This document shows positions 7,683-16,325 of a DNA stretch of 64,000 nt, piece after piece. This stretch comes from Oceaniglobus roseus (GTDB lineage Bacteria; Pseudomonadota; Alphaproteobacteria; Rhodobacterales; Rhodobacteraceae), in NCBI RefSeq assembly GCF_002869745.1, contig NZ_PNOS01000019.1:1-64000 (forward strand), read 5' to 3'. The notes under the pieces are model-generated. The model was not told the DNA's origin. It saw only the letters and a program-made list of their open reading frames with translations, and searched no databases. Each line of letters begins with the position of its first letter. Within the stretch, counting starts at the first letter, position 1. The position numbers and the translations under genes are program-made.

Positions 7683-9173
7683 GGCGCGGGCCTTCAGCCG
7701 CTTCATCCCGAGCGGCAGCGCCACGGCGAGGCAGAGGGCGATCAGGAGGCCGAGCGAGATCGGCCGTTCGAGGAAGATCGTCAGGTCGCCCCGGCTGAGC
7801 TGCCAGGTGCGCAGCAGGTTGCCCTCCATCATCCGGCCAAGCAGCAGCCCGATGACCATGGCGACGACGGGATAGTTGTAGTGCTTCATGATCAGCCCGA
7901 GGATCGCCGCGGCGGCGAGCGTGATCGGCCCGACCATGGAGTTCGACACGGCATAGCTGCCGAGCACGGTCAGCGTCGTGATGACGGGCAGCAGGTACTT
8001 CAGCGGCACCTTCACGATGGTCACGGCGATGCGCAGGAACAGAAGGCCCATGCCCGCCAGCAGCAGCGCCTGCACCAGGTTGCCGCCGATGATCGCATAG
8101 ACGATGTCCTTGTTGTCGGAGATGAAGCGCGGGCCGCCGGTGACGTTGTGCATCGCGAAGGCGCCGAGCATGATCGCCGTGCCCGCGCCGCCCGGGATCC
8201 CGAGCGCGAGCAGCGCCACCATGGAGCCGCCTTCGGAGCTCGAGTTCGCGGATTCCGCGGCGATGACGCCCTCGGGATGGCCGGTGCCGAAGCGTTCGCC
8301 CTCGGGCGAGCGGCTGCGGGCGTAGGAGTAGCTGACGAGGTTGGCGACGGTCGAGCCGACGCCTGGCACCGTGCCGATCAGCGCACCGATCAGGCCGCCG
8401 CGCAGCACGAGGTACCAGTTCCTGAAGGCGTCGAGGAAGCCGCGGGCGATCAGCGCGATGCGCACTTCCCGCGCCCCCGCGTCGGCGACAATGTATTCGC
8501 TCTTCACCAGCGCGAAGATCTCGGAGGCGGCGAAGAGGCCGATGATCGCGGCCGTGGTCGAGATGCCGTCGAGCATGTACATCGAGCCCATCGTGCCGCG
8601 CATGATGCCGGAGGAACTCATCCCCACGGTGCCGATCATCAGGCCGAGCGCGCCGGCGAGGACGCCGCGCCAGAAGAACTTGCCCGACAGCGCCGCGATG
8701 AGGAACAGCCCCGCGAGGGCGATCAGGAACAGCTCGGGCGCACCGAGCTTCAGCACCAGCCGCGAGATCGGTTCGAGGATCACGAACAGCAGCGCGTAGC
8801 CGATGATCGTGCCGACGGTGGAGGCGGCGAGCGCAAGGCCGAGCGCCTCGTTGTGGCGGCCCTGTTTCGACATCGGGTAGCCGTCGAAGCAGGTGGCGAT
8901 GGCGGCGGTGGTGCCGGGCACGTTCATCAGGATCGCCGGGACCGAGCCGCCGAAGCCGCCGCCGGTGAAGATCGCGGTCAGGAACAGGATCGCCGACAGG
9001 AAATCCATGTAGAGCGTGAATGGCAGGAACACGGCCATGGCGATGGGCACCGACAGGCCCGGCAGCACGCCGAAGACGAGCCCGATCAGCAGCCCGGCGG
9101 GGACCACCAGCCAGGCCATGGGGTTGCTGGCGAGAAGCGACATGGCATCACTGGAGGCGGCAAGGTCGATCAT
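7671..9173 (-). CDS. tctA: Tripartite tricarboxylate transporter, large permease TctA
   Basis: Large membrane subunit of a TctABC secondary transporter, 500 aa with about a dozen hydrophobic segments. Conserved features are the opening region PAGLLIGLVFGVLPGLS, then GGGFGGSVPAILMNVPGT and CFDGYPMSKQG, and in the second half a related loop, LGIPGGAGTAIMLGAF. The Gly-Leu-Pro-Gly and Asn-Pro-Gly motifs are the signature of the family. It follows tctB by 3 bases and is the last gene of the tctCBA operon. Substrates of the family are citrate-like or other di- and tricarboxylates; here undetermined. Confidence 0.93.
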   Translation of the reverse strand: MIDLAASSDAMSLLASNPMAWLVVPAGLLIGLVFGVLPGLSVPIAMAVFLPFTLYMDFLSAILFLTAIFTGGGFGGSVPAILMNVPGTTAAIATCFDGYPMSKQGRHNEALGLALAASTVGTIIGYALLFVILEPISRLVLKLGAPELFLIALAGLFLIAALSGKFFWRGVLAGALGLMIGTVGMSSSGIMRGTMGSMYMLDGISTTAAIIGLFAASEIFALVKSEYIVADAGAREVRIALIARGFLDAFRNWYLVLRGGLIGALIGTVPGVGSTVANLVSYSYARSRSPEGERFGTGHPEGVIAAESANSSSEGGSMVALLALGIPGGAGTAIMLGAFAMHNVTGGPRFISDNKDIVYAIIGGNLVQALLLAGMGLLFLRIAVTIVKVPLKYLLPVITTLTVLGSYAVSNSMVGPITLAAAAILGLIMKHYNYPVVAMVIGLLLGRMMEGNLLRTWQLSRGDLTIFLERPISLGLLIALCLAVALPLGMKRLKARAAPD

Positions 9174-9176
9174 GGC

Positions 9177-9659
9177 TCAGAGCACCAGCGTGGGAACGGG
9201 AATGGACAGCATCTCCTCGATCGCCCAGACGGGCAGCAGCCCCGCGACGAGGGAGAAGGCCAGGATGATGCGCCAGTCGCGGGCCCCCTGAAGGACCATG
9301 CTGACCGCGACATAGACGACCGTGGCGACGTCGAAGCCGACGAGCGGCATGGCGATGACGTAGACGCCCATCAGACCGGCGGCGATCGGCGTGCCGTGCT
9401 TCGCCGCGAAGGTGTCGGGGGGCGTTTCGGGCGGGGGTGCGGCGTCGGTGCCCTTCGCGATGCGCCGCGCCTCGGCCACGGCGAGGACGAGGATCAGCAC
9501 CAGCGACAGGGCCGCGGCGGGGCCGATCAGCAGCATGTTCTGGACCTTGGACTGCGCGGCCCAGGCATCGGCGGTGTACCACACGGTGAAGGCGGCGAAG
9601 GCCGCAAGCAGGGCCAGATGCCCTGCGCCGCCGGTCAGATGGCGCGACAGCCTGTTCAT
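9177..9659 (-). CDS. tctB: Tripartite tricarboxylate transporter, small permease TctB
   Basis: Small four-helix membrane subunit of the TctABC transporter, 160 aa. Hydrophobic segments lie at about 13-32, 40-60, 92-125 and 125-150. A charged cytoplasmic loop (about 60-85) is typical of this poorly conserved family. Assignment rests on its size and its position between the TctC-type receptor and TctA. Confidence 0.85.
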   Translation of the reverse strand: MNRLSRHLTGGAGHLALLAAFAAFTVWYTADAWAAQSKVQNMLLIGPAAALSLVLILVLAVAEARRIAKGTDAAPPPETPPDTFAAKHGTPIAAGLMGVYVIAMPLVGFDVATVVYVAVSMVLQGARDWRIILAFSLVAGLLPVWAIEEMLSIPVPTLVL

Positions 9660-9714
9660 GTTGTCCCCTCCCCTGAAAGGGCGCGGAGCCTCTGCCCCGC
9701 GCCCGGTTGCCGGA

Positions 9715-10704
9715 TTATTCCAGCACGTCGATGTACTTGGCGAAGATCTCGTAGCTTTCGTTCAGCGATTCCGCCGTCGCCTCGGGGCCCATCCACTGGC
9801 CACCGATCTGGCCTTCCTCGATGAACGCCTTGAAATCGTCGCGCTCGAGCATCCGGCGGTAGGCGTCGACCAGCTTCTGGTAGGTCTCGGGGTGCTTGTC
9901 GACGAAGCTCTGGTGCACCGTGAAGGTGCGCAGGTCGGCGGCGAGCAGCGGGATCTCGACGCCGTACTCGGCGAGGATGTCGTTGATGTTCGGCGCGTCC
10001 CACAGGTCGTCCGGCTCCTTCTTGATGACGGCGAGCGGACGGACGTCGTCGGCGATCACGCTCGAGCCGAGGGCCGAGATGACCGAGAACGTCACCTGGT
10101 TGCCCGCCAGCGCGGTGCGCATCGGGGCGCCGCCGTCATAGCTGATGAAGTTCACGGCGTCCTTCGGCAGGCCGAGACGTTCCAGCATCACCACCGTCGC
10201 AAGGTGGCCGCCGTCGCCGTTGATGATCGCCGAGCTGGCCTCGCCCGGGTTCTCCTTGATGAAGTCGATCAGCTCCTTGCCGGTCTGGAAGGGCTGGTCC
10301 TTGTTCACGAGGACGACGTAGTAGTCCTGCCACTGGCCGTTGACGAAGTGGAACTTGTCCCATTCCAGCATCCCCTGCCCGCGCAGGATGTTGGAGATCA
10401 GGTAGGGGTTCACCGGCGACACCAGCGCGAACGACCCGTCGTCGGGCTGTTGCAGGAAATAGGTATGGCCGAGCGCGCCGCTGCCGCCCGGCTGGTTCAT
10501 GACGGTGACGGGCACGCCCAGCTCCTCGGGCAGGAACTGCGCAATGGCGCGGGCCATGCGGTCGGCCGAACCGCCGGGGTTGAAGGGCACGACGATGGTC
10601 AGGCGGCCAGGCTCGTAGGTGTCCTGCGCCGTCGCCAGCCCCGGCATCAGTGACAGGGCTGCGATTCCGCCAAGCACGGCGCGGCGTCCCATTTCGAAAA
10701 GCAT
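9715..10704 (-). CDS. tctC: Tripartite tricarboxylate transporter substrate-binding protein (TctC/Bug family)
   Basis: Periplasmic receptor, 329 aa. The N-terminus MGRRAVLGGIAALSL with cleavage near ATAQ resembles a Tat or Sec signal peptide. The mature protein begins with the Bug-family region RLTIVVPFNPGGSADRMARA, and HTYFLQQPDDGSF and SSAIINGDGGHLATV follow. GGGAGG 6-7 bases upstream supports the ATG at 10704. First gene of the tctCBA operon; it diverges from a GntR/FCD regulator that probably controls it. Confidence 0.92.
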   Translation of the reverse strand: MLFEMGRRAVLGGIAALSLMPGLATAQDTYEPGRLTIVVPFNPGGSADRMARAIAQFLPEELGVPVTVMNQPGGSGALGHTYFLQQPDDGSFALVSPVNPYLISNILRGQGMLEWDKFHFVNGQWQDYYVVLVNKDQPFQTGKELIDFIKENPGEASSAIINGDGGHLATVVMLERLGLPKDAVNFISYDGGAPMRTALAGNQVTFSVISALGSSVIADDVRPLAVIKKEPDDLWDAPNINDILAEYGVEIPLLAADLRTFTVHQSFVDKHPETYQKLVDAYRRMLERDDFKAFIEEGQIGGQWMGPEATAESLNESYEIFAKYIDVLE

Positions 10705-10720
10705 GCAATTCCTCCCTATG

Positions 10721-10741
10721 TCTGGATCTCAAGCATCCAGA
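10721..10741. promoter_or_regulatory. Inverted repeat in the tctC leader
   Basis: TCTGGAT / ATCCAGA with a 7-base spacer, 17-37 bases upstream of the tctC-like start codon. It could be an operator or leader hairpin. Confidence 0.35.
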
Positions 10742-10755
10742 TTTGTCTGGACCAT
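10742..10755 (-). promoter_or_regulatory. Candidate HutC-type operator upstream of tctC
   Basis: On the minus strand the site reads ATGGTCCAGACAAA, a close relative of the site beside the HutC-type regulator (TTGGTCTGGACAAA, 41881-41894). It sits directly upstream of the inverted repeat in the tctC leader. Confidence 0.3.
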
Positions 10756-10773
10756 GGGACCGAAAACTATTGA

Positions 10774-10835
10774 TTGCATACAATCCGTCAAGTAAAATGT
10801 GTCAAGTATAGGCAAAACGTTGGTTTTGCATACAA
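10774..10835. promoter_or_regulatory. Pair of TTGCATACAA sites (candidate FCD-GntR operators)
   Basis: TTGCATACAA occurs twice in the same orientation (10774-10783 and 10826-10835), 52 bases apart start to start, in the divergent promoter between tctC and the GntR gene. The shape TTG-N4-CAA matches half-palindromic sites bound by FCD-type GntR proteins, so autoregulation plus control of tctCBA is likely. Confidence 0.45.
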
Positions 10836-10848
10836 ACAAGGGGCCAAG

Positions 10849-11583
10849 ATGGCGGACGACAGCAAGACCGACAGGCGGACCGCGGCAGAGCGGGCCTATG
10901 TGTCGGTGCGCGACTCGATCTCGTCCGGCCGGTTCGCGGTCGGCGAGCGGCTGACCGAAGGCGCCTTGGCGGAAGAGGCGAAGGTGTCGCGCACGCCGGT
11001 GCGCGAGGCGCTGCGGCGGCTGGCGAGCGAGGGGTTCGTCACGCTCTCGCCCCATGCCGGGGCGATCGTGAAGGGCTGGTCCGAGAAGGACGTGCGCGAC
11101 GTGTTCGAAACCCGCGCCCTGATCGAGAGCCATGCCGCCGGCCTGGCGGCGCGCCATGCCAACGCGGCGGACGTGCAGCGGCTGGCCGCGATGGCCGAAC
11201 GGATGGAGCCGCTGGCCCGGTCCTCGCCGCGCGAGGTCATGGCCTATTCCGAGGCCAACCGCGCCTTCCACGCCGAGATCCTGCGGATCGCGGGCAATCT
11301 CCGGATGGAGGAGATCGCGCTCAACTTCATGGACCTCGGATTTCTCGTCCGCTCCTACGCGCAGTTCGAGACGGAGGACGTGCAGCGCAGCCTCTCGGAC
11401 CATCGCCAGCTGGTGACGGCCATCGGCGCGGGCGACGAGCGCTGCGCCGAAGCCGTGATGCGGGGCCACATCCTGTCCGCGGCGCTGATCTTCCGCGGCA
11501 CCGGGCCGGAGGCCGCCCCGCGCGGCACGCGCCCCCTGCCCGCCGCACCGACACCCGAACACGAAAAGGAACCTTCACGATGA
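10849..11583 (+). CDS. GntR-family (FadR/FCD) transcriptional regulator
   Basis: DNA-binding regulator, 244 aa. Winged helix at about 12-75 with ALAEEAKVSRTPVREALRRL; FCD domain about 85-220 with FETRALIESHAAGLAA and AFHAEILRIAG. The ATG at 10849 is preferred to upstream in-frame codons because earlier codons fall inside the divergent promoter and a candidate operator. Its stop overlaps the start of the lyase gene (ATGA), so the two are co-translated. It probably governs this lyase and the divergent tctCBA transporter. Confidence 0.9.
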   Translation: MADDSKTDRRTAAERAYVSVRDSISSGRFAVGERLTEGALAEEAKVSRTPVREALRRLASEGFVTLSPHAGAIVKGWSEKDVRDVFETRALIESHAAGLAARHANAADVQRLAAMAERMEPLARSSPREVMAYSEANRAFHAEILRIAGNLRMEEIALNFMDLGFLVRSYAQFETEDVQRSLSDHRQLVTAIGAGDERCAEAVMRGHILSAALIFRGTGPEAAPRGTRPLPAAPTPEHEKEPSR

Positions 11584-12452
11584 CCAAACCCAGTCTTCGC
11601 GCCGCGCTGGACGCCGGCACCTTCGTCTGCGCCCCGGGGATCCACGACATGATCTCGGCCGTCGTGGCCAACAAGGTGGGCTTCGATTTCGTCTATTCCT
11701 CGGGCTACTGGGGCACGGCCTCGGCCGAGGGGCTGCCGGACGCGGGTATCACCACCTATTCCGAGATGGTGGGGCGGCTGAGGATCCTGGCCCGGACCTC
11801 GAACGCCAGCGTGATCGCGGATGCCGACACCGGCTTCGGCGGCCTGCTGAACGTGCAGCACGCGGTGCGCGGGTACGAGCGTGCGGGTGCCGTCGCCATC
11901 CAGATGGAGGACCAGGAGTTCCCCAAGAAGTGCGGCCACACGCCGTTCAAGCGGGTGATCCCCGCCGAGGACATGGTGCAGAAGATCCGCGTCGCCTGCG
12001 ACGCGCGCGAGACGCCGGGCGAGACGCTGATCATCGCGCGCACCGACGCGCGGGCGATGGAGGGTGTCGACAAGGCCATCGAGCGGGGGCAGCGGTATCG
12101 CGACGCCGGCGCCGACATGGTCTTCGTCGAGGCGCTGGACACGGAGGAGGAGATGCGGCTGGCCTGCGAACGGATCGACGCGCCGATGATGGCCAACATG
12201 GCCGACGGCGGGCGCACGCCGATCCTGCCCGCGGCGACGCTGAAGGATATCGGGTTTTCCATGGCGATCTTCCCGGCGCTCACCGGGCTCGCGGCGGCCG
12301 CGGCCGTCGAGACGGCGCTGCGGCATCTGAAGGACGCCGGCACTTCCCGGTCTCCCGATGTACCGCTGTTCGACTTCGGCGAGTTCAACCGGCTGATCGG
12401 CTTCCAGGACGTCTGGGACTTCGAGAAGAAGTGGGGCACCGCCGCGGAGTGA
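11580..12452 (+). CDS. Isocitrate lyase/PEP mutase superfamily lyase (2-methylisocitrate/dimethylmalate lyase-like)
   Basis: Cytosolic TIM-barrel C-C lyase, 290 aa. Metal-binding DADTGFGG is at 81-88, and the mobile active-site loop carries KKCGH at 116-120. The Cys in that loop is the general acid in true lyases (methylisocitrate, dimethylmalate) and is absent from PEP mutase, so lyase activity is favoured. It overlaps the GntR gene upstream. A paralogue at 42698 has the same motifs at the same residue numbers. Physiological substrate unknown; likely products are pyruvate plus a second acid. Confidence 0.88.
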   Translation: MTKPSLRAALDAGTFVCAPGIHDMISAVVANKVGFDFVYSSGYWGTASAEGLPDAGITTYSEMVGRLRILARTSNASVIADADTGFGGLLNVQHAVRGYERAGAVAIQMEDQEFPKKCGHTPFKRVIPAEDMVQKIRVACDARETPGETLIIARTDARAMEGVDKAIERGQRYRDAGADMVFVEALDTEEEMRLACERIDAPMMANMADGGRTPILPAATLKDIGFSMAIFPALTGLAAAAAVETALRHLKDAGTSRSPDVPLFDFGEFNRLIGFQDVWDFEKKWGTAAE

Positions 12453-12465
12453 GGCGCCGGTGGCA

Positions 12466-12490
12466 GGGGGCGGCGGCGGTCGCTGCCCCC
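12466..12490. terminator. Hairpin between convergent genes
   Basis: GGGGGC / GCCCCC outer stem with an inner GCG / CGC pairing and a 5-base loop, between the ends of the lyase gene and the ABC permease gene. Confidence 0.4.
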
Positions 12491-12497
12491 CGACGGT

Positions 12498-13484
12498 TCA
12501 GCCGATGTCGGGGGCTTCGCGGCCCCGGGTCAGCTGCGAGATCGTCACCGCCAGGATCAGCGCGCCGCCGTTGAACACGTTCGTCACCCAGAGCGGGATG
12601 CCGAGCATCGTCAGCCCCGTGATCCCGGTGCCGAGGAAGTAGACCGCGACCATGGCGCCCCACGGGTTGAACCGGCCCGGCATGATGGTGGTCGAGCCGA
12701 GGAAGGCCGCGGCGAAGGCCGGCAGCAGGTAGTTCAGGCCCGAGTAGGGGTCGGCCGAGCCGAGCACGCCGGCATAGAGGATGCCCGCGCAGGAGGCGAC
12801 GACCGAAGACGCGACCAGCGCGCCGACCCGCACCCGTTCGACCGCGATGCCGTTCAGCCGGGCGACCTCCCTGCCCCGTCCGACGAACAGCAGGCGACGG
12901 CCGAGCGGCGTGTAGTCGAAGATGTACCAGAGCACCACGACTGCGGCGAAGGCATAGTAGAAGGCATATGGCACGCCGAAGAGGCGGCCTCCGACCACGG
13001 ACATGATCAGCGCGTTGTCGATGCCGCCGATGGTCGAGGACTTGGTGAACCACTGCACGATGCCGGAGATCAGCGAGGTCGAGCCCAGCGTGACCACCAG
13101 CGAGGGGATCCGGACATAGACGATGAAGAAGGCGTGGAACAGCCCCACGGCCACACCCGCCAGCACCGCCAGAACGAGGCAGAGCAGGATCGGCAGGCCC
13201 ATCCAGGCGTTCAGCACCGCGATCAGGCAGGACGAAAGCGTCATCACCGCCCCCACCGAGAGGTCGTAGTCGCCCGAGGTGAGCGGGATGATGATGGCCA
13301 GCGCCAGCAGCGCCGCGGGCGCGTAGGAGGCGAAGAGGATCGAGAAGTTGCCCCACCGCGGGAAGGAGTTCGGCAGCGCGATGCTGAAGCCGAGGATCAG
13401 CAGCGCCCAGACGACGAGCAGGGCGTAGCGTTCGAACAGGCGCATCCGGCGGGCGGCGGCATGGGCGCGGTCTTCTGTGGTCAT
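12498..13484 (-). CDS. Sugar-type ABC transporter permease (RbsC-like)
   Basis: Inner-membrane permease, 328 aa with about ten hydrophobic segments. Family features include the repeated pattern ALAIIIPLTSGDYDLSVGA near 63-81 and AAFLGSTTIMPGRFNPWGA near 265. The start overlaps the ATPase stop by 4 bases. It is the last gene of the receptor-ATPase-permease operon and converges on the lyase gene. The family moves ribose, xylose, autoinducer-2, inositol and other polar compounds. Confidence 0.92.
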   Translation of the reverse strand: MTTEDRAHAAARRMRLFERYALLVVWALLILGFSIALPNSFPRWGNFSILFASYAPAALLALAIIIPLTSGDYDLSVGAVMTLSSCLIAVLNAWMGLPILLCLVLAVLAGVAVGLFHAFFIVYVRIPSLVVTLGSTSLISGIVQWFTKSSTIGGIDNALIMSVVGGRLFGVPYAFYYAFAAVVVLWYIFDYTPLGRRLLFVGRGREVARLNGIAVERVRVGALVASSVVASCAGILYAGVLGSADPYSGLNYLLPAFAAAFLGSTTIMPGRFNPWGAMVAVYFLGTGITGLTMLGIPLWVTNVFNGGALILAVTISQLTRGREAPDIG

Positions 13485-15073
13485 GTCGGGCTCCGGTCGG
13501 GTCGGTCGAGGGAGGCGTAGCAGGCCTGGGTGATATGGTCCTTCGTGACCTCGGCGCCGGTCAGTTCGCGCACCACGCGGCCGCGAGCGAAGACGAGGAC
13601 GCGGTCACAGATCCGGGCCAGCTGTTCGGCGTCGGAACTGGCGCAGAGGACGGACATGCCGCCGGCGGCCTCGGCGGCGATGGCGTCGAAGATCCGCGCG
13701 CGGGTGCCCACGTCGACGCCCTGGGTCGGTTCGTCGAGCAGCAGGAGGCGCGGCTTCCGCTTTATCCAGCGCGCGATCAGCACCTTCTGGGCGTTGCCCC
13801 CGGACAGCGACGACAGCGGGCGGTCGGGATCGTTCGGCCGCACCTCGTAGGCGTCGCCCAGCCGTTTCGCCTCGCGCCGCATGGCGCGGTTGCGCAGGAG
13901 GCCGCCGCGGAACCAGTCCGAGACGTCGGGCAGCAGCATGTTGTCCGCGATCGACAGGCTGCCGACCCCGCTTTTCGCCTCGCGGTCGCCGGGCAGCAGG
14001 GCCAGGTTCTCGGCGATGGCGCGGGCGGGGGTCATCGCGGCAAGCGGCAGGCTGCGCCCGTCGAGGACAAGCTCGCCCGCCGTGGCAGGAGTCGCGCCGA
14101 AGACGAGGTAGGGCACGAGGTCGTAGCCCGCGCCGATCAGCCCCGTCAGCCCGATCACCTCGCCCTCGCCGATCTCGATGGAGAGCGGCGCGACGCCCTT
14201 GCCCTCGAGCCCCTTCAGCGACAGGCCGGGCGCGAATGTCCTGGCCGTCTCCGGCCGCGCCTTCGCCGCGCCGAGCGAGCGGCCGATGATGAGCTCGATC
14301 ATGTCGTCGTGGCTGGCGGTCTTCGTCTCGACGTCGCCGGACACGCGGCCGTCGCGCAGGATGGTGGCGCGGTCGGTGATCTCCATCACCTCGTCGATGT
14401 CGTGGGAGATGAACAGGACGGAAGATCCGGTCGCCCGGATCTCGCGCATCAGCGCGAACAGGCGCTTCACCCCCTCCTCGGGGAGGAAAGGCGTGGGTTC
14501 GTCCAGCAGCACGAGGCCCGGACGCCCGGACGCTTCGCAGCCCTCGCGGATCTCCTCGAAGGCGCGGACGATGGCGAGCAGGGCGCGGTTCACGGCGCTG
14601 AGTTCGTCCACCCGCCGCCACAGCGGGATGTCCAGCCCGTAGCGGTCGAGCACCGCCTGCGCCTCGGCCCGCTCCCTTCGCCAGTTCAGATGGACGCGCG
14701 GGGCCAGCGCCACCTGCTTGAGACGCAGGTTCTCGAGCACCGTCAGCGACGGCAGAAGGCCGAGGTTCTGGTGCACGAAGCTCATGCCGAGGCGGCGGAA
14801 ATCGGAGGCGGCCAGCGGCAGCGACACCTCGGTGCCGTTGAAGTAGAGGCGGCCGCCGGGATCCGGCGCGTGGTAGCCGGCGAGGATCTTGATCAGCGTC
14901 GACTTGCCCGACCCGTTGGTGCCGAGCAGGCCGTGGATCTCGCCCGGCCGCACCTCGACCGTCACGTCGTCCAGCGCCCGGGTCGCGCGGAATGTCTTGG
15001 AGACGCCTTCGAGACGGAGGGTCGGCGGCACCCGTCCGGGTGCCGCCTGCAGGTCTGCCGTTCCGGACGTCAC
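13481..15073 (-). CDS. Sugar-type ABC transporter ATP-binding protein (RbsA-like, two ABC domains)
   Basis: Double ABC ATPase, 530 aa. The first domain has Walker A GTNGSGKST (about 52-60), a Q-loop SFVHQNLG and Walker B LVLLDEPT. The second domain has a degenerate Walker A (GLTGLIGAGYDL), typical of RbsA-type proteins, plus signature LSGGNAQKV and LLLLDEPTQGVDVG. In the first half the signature is unusual, LSAVNRALLAIVRA, rather than LSGGQ. It starts 5 bases after the receptor gene ends and overlaps the permease start. Confidence 0.93.
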   Translation of the reverse strand: MTSGTADLQAAPGRVPPTLRLEGVSKTFRATRALDDVTVEVRPGEIHGLLGTNGSGKSTLIKILAGYHAPDPGGRLYFNGTEVSLPLAASDFRRLGMSFVHQNLGLLPSLTVLENLRLKQVALAPRVHLNWRRERAEAQAVLDRYGLDIPLWRRVDELSAVNRALLAIVRAFEEIREGCEASGRPGLVLLDEPTPFLPEEGVKRLFALMREIRATGSSVLFISHDIDEVMEITDRATILRDGRVSGDVETKTASHDDMIELIIGRSLGAAKARPETARTFAPGLSLKGLEGKGVAPLSIEIGEGEVIGLTGLIGAGYDLVPYLVFGATPATAGELVLDGRSLPLAAMTPARAIAENLALLPGDREAKSGVGSLSIADNMLLPDVSDWFRGGLLRNRAMRREAKRLGDAYEVRPNDPDRPLSSLSGGNAQKVLIARWIKRKPRLLLLDEPTQGVDVGTRARIFDAIAAEAAGGMSVLCASSDAEQLARICDRVLVFARGRVVRELTGAEVTKDHITQACYASLDRPDRSPT

Positions 15074-15077
15074 GGGG

Positions 15078-16184
15078 TTATTCCAGGCCCCACAGCTTGG
15101 CGAAGCCCGAGACGTAGGCGTCGCCGTAGCCGGTATCGAACTGCGCGGGCGTCCCGGCGTCCTTCGCGTTCGATTCGTCGAAAATGTAGAACGGCACGTT
15201 CAGCTTCTCGGGCACCGGCAGGCCGCAGAGGTCGCGCATGTGGCCGTCCACGGTCGCGTAGGCGATCCAGTCGAGGCTTTCGCCGATGTCCATCGACACC
15301 GCGCCCTGCTGGATGAAGTCGAGCACGAAGGGTGTGCCGTTGAAGGTCGGAACCTTCACCTGGCCCAGCTTGCCGGTCAGGCGCAGCGCGGGAACGACGA
15401 ACTGAGACATCGAGTCGTAGATCGGGATCACCACGTCGATGTCAGGATCGGCCTGCAGCGCGGACTGCACTGAGGGCTGGATCTTCGTGCCCCACTCGGC
15501 CACGCCGACGTTGATCTCCTGCGCGATCTCGCAGTCCGGGCAGTTCGCCGCCAGTTCCTCGGTGAAGCCGTCGACCAGCGGGATCGTCGGCGGCACCTCG
15601 CGGCTGACGATCAGCGCGACGCGGCCCTTGCCTTCGGTGTTGACCGTGACCCAGTTGGCGAGGATGCGGCCGATCTCGTTGAAGCCGATGGGCAGGGAGG
15701 AGGAGAGCAGCGGGTTGCGCGGGAAGCTCGGGTCGTAGAAGTGCGAGGTCATCACCTTGATGCCCGCATCGTTCGCGGCCTTGATCTGCGGCTCGACCGT
15801 GTCGGGCGAGATGCCGGAGATCAGGTTGATCACGTCGAACTCGTCGCGGATCGCATAGTCGAAACCCTGGACCCACTGGCTGGGCTGGCCCTGGTTCTCC
15901 CACTCGACCACCTCGAGGCCGATCTTGTCGCCGACCGCCTTCATCCGGTCGATGATCCCCTTCAGGAACGGGTTGCCCGAGTTGTTCGGGATCGAGAGCA
16001 TCTTCCTGCCCTCGGCACACTGCTTGATGTCGAAGGGGTCGCCGGGGGCGACGAACTCGGGCTTTTCGGTGTAGGTCGCCAGTTTCTCCTTCGCGCGGGC
16101 CATTCCGTCCTGGGCCTGGGCGGCGAAGGGAGCGGCGGCCACGGTCGCTGCGACGAGAAGCGTCGTCATGCGTAGTTTCGTCAT
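15078..16184 (-). CDS. Sugar-type ABC transporter substrate-binding protein
   Basis: Periplasmic receptor, 368 aa. Signal peptide about 1-24 ending AAQAQ. The type I periplasmic-binding fold begins at KMLSIPNNSGNPFLKGIID and includes the hinge region VVIPIYDSMSQFVVPAL. The ATG at 16184 has an ideal AAGGAGG 7 bases upstream, which rules out the longer frame running across the divergent promoter. First gene of the transport operon, directly divergent from the LacI-family regulator with a LacI-type operator between. Ligand unknown. Confidence 0.92.
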   Translation of the reverse strand: MTKLRMTTLLVAATVAAAPFAAQAQDGMARAKEKLATYTEKPEFVAPGDPFDIKQCAEGRKMLSIPNNSGNPFLKGIIDRMKAVGDKIGLEVVEWENQGQPSQWVQGFDYAIRDEFDVINLISGISPDTVEPQIKAANDAGIKVMTSHFYDPSFPRNPLLSSSLPIGFNEIGRILANWVTVNTEGKGRVALIVSREVPPTIPLVDGFTEELAANCPDCEIAQEINVGVAEWGTKIQPSVQSALQADPDIDVVIPIYDSMSQFVVPALRLTGKLGQVKVPTFNGTPFVLDFIQQGAVSMDIGESLDWIAYATVDGHMRDLCGLPVPEKLNVPFYIFDESNAKDAGTPAQFDTGYGDAYVSGFAKLWGLE

Positions 16185-16238
16185 GGATAACCTCCTTGTG
16201 ATCCGCGGAGCGTCTGACGCGACTCCTTCGAACGTGTT

Positions 16239-16252
16239 TGAATACGCATTCA
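16239..16252. promoter_or_regulatory. LacI-type operator in the transporter/regulator divergent promoter
   Basis: TGAATACGCATTCA is a near-palindrome with the central CG usual for LacI-family operators. It lies 55 bases before the receptor start and 74 before the lacI-type start. Its exact reverse complement occurs at 21242-21255, and a one-mismatch copy at 26231-26244. Confidence 0.7.
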
Positions 16253-16325
16253 CATCTTTGTCACGGGGTTTCGATCTGTCAATGATCCATCCGGGGCGTT
16301 CGAGAAAAACAGGGCCAGACTGAAG

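Noticed and set aside
13481-15073. Degenerate second Walker A in the sugar-type ATPase taken as an inactivating lesion
   Set aside because: A weak second nucleotide site is normal in RbsA-type double ATPases. The rest of the protein is intact.
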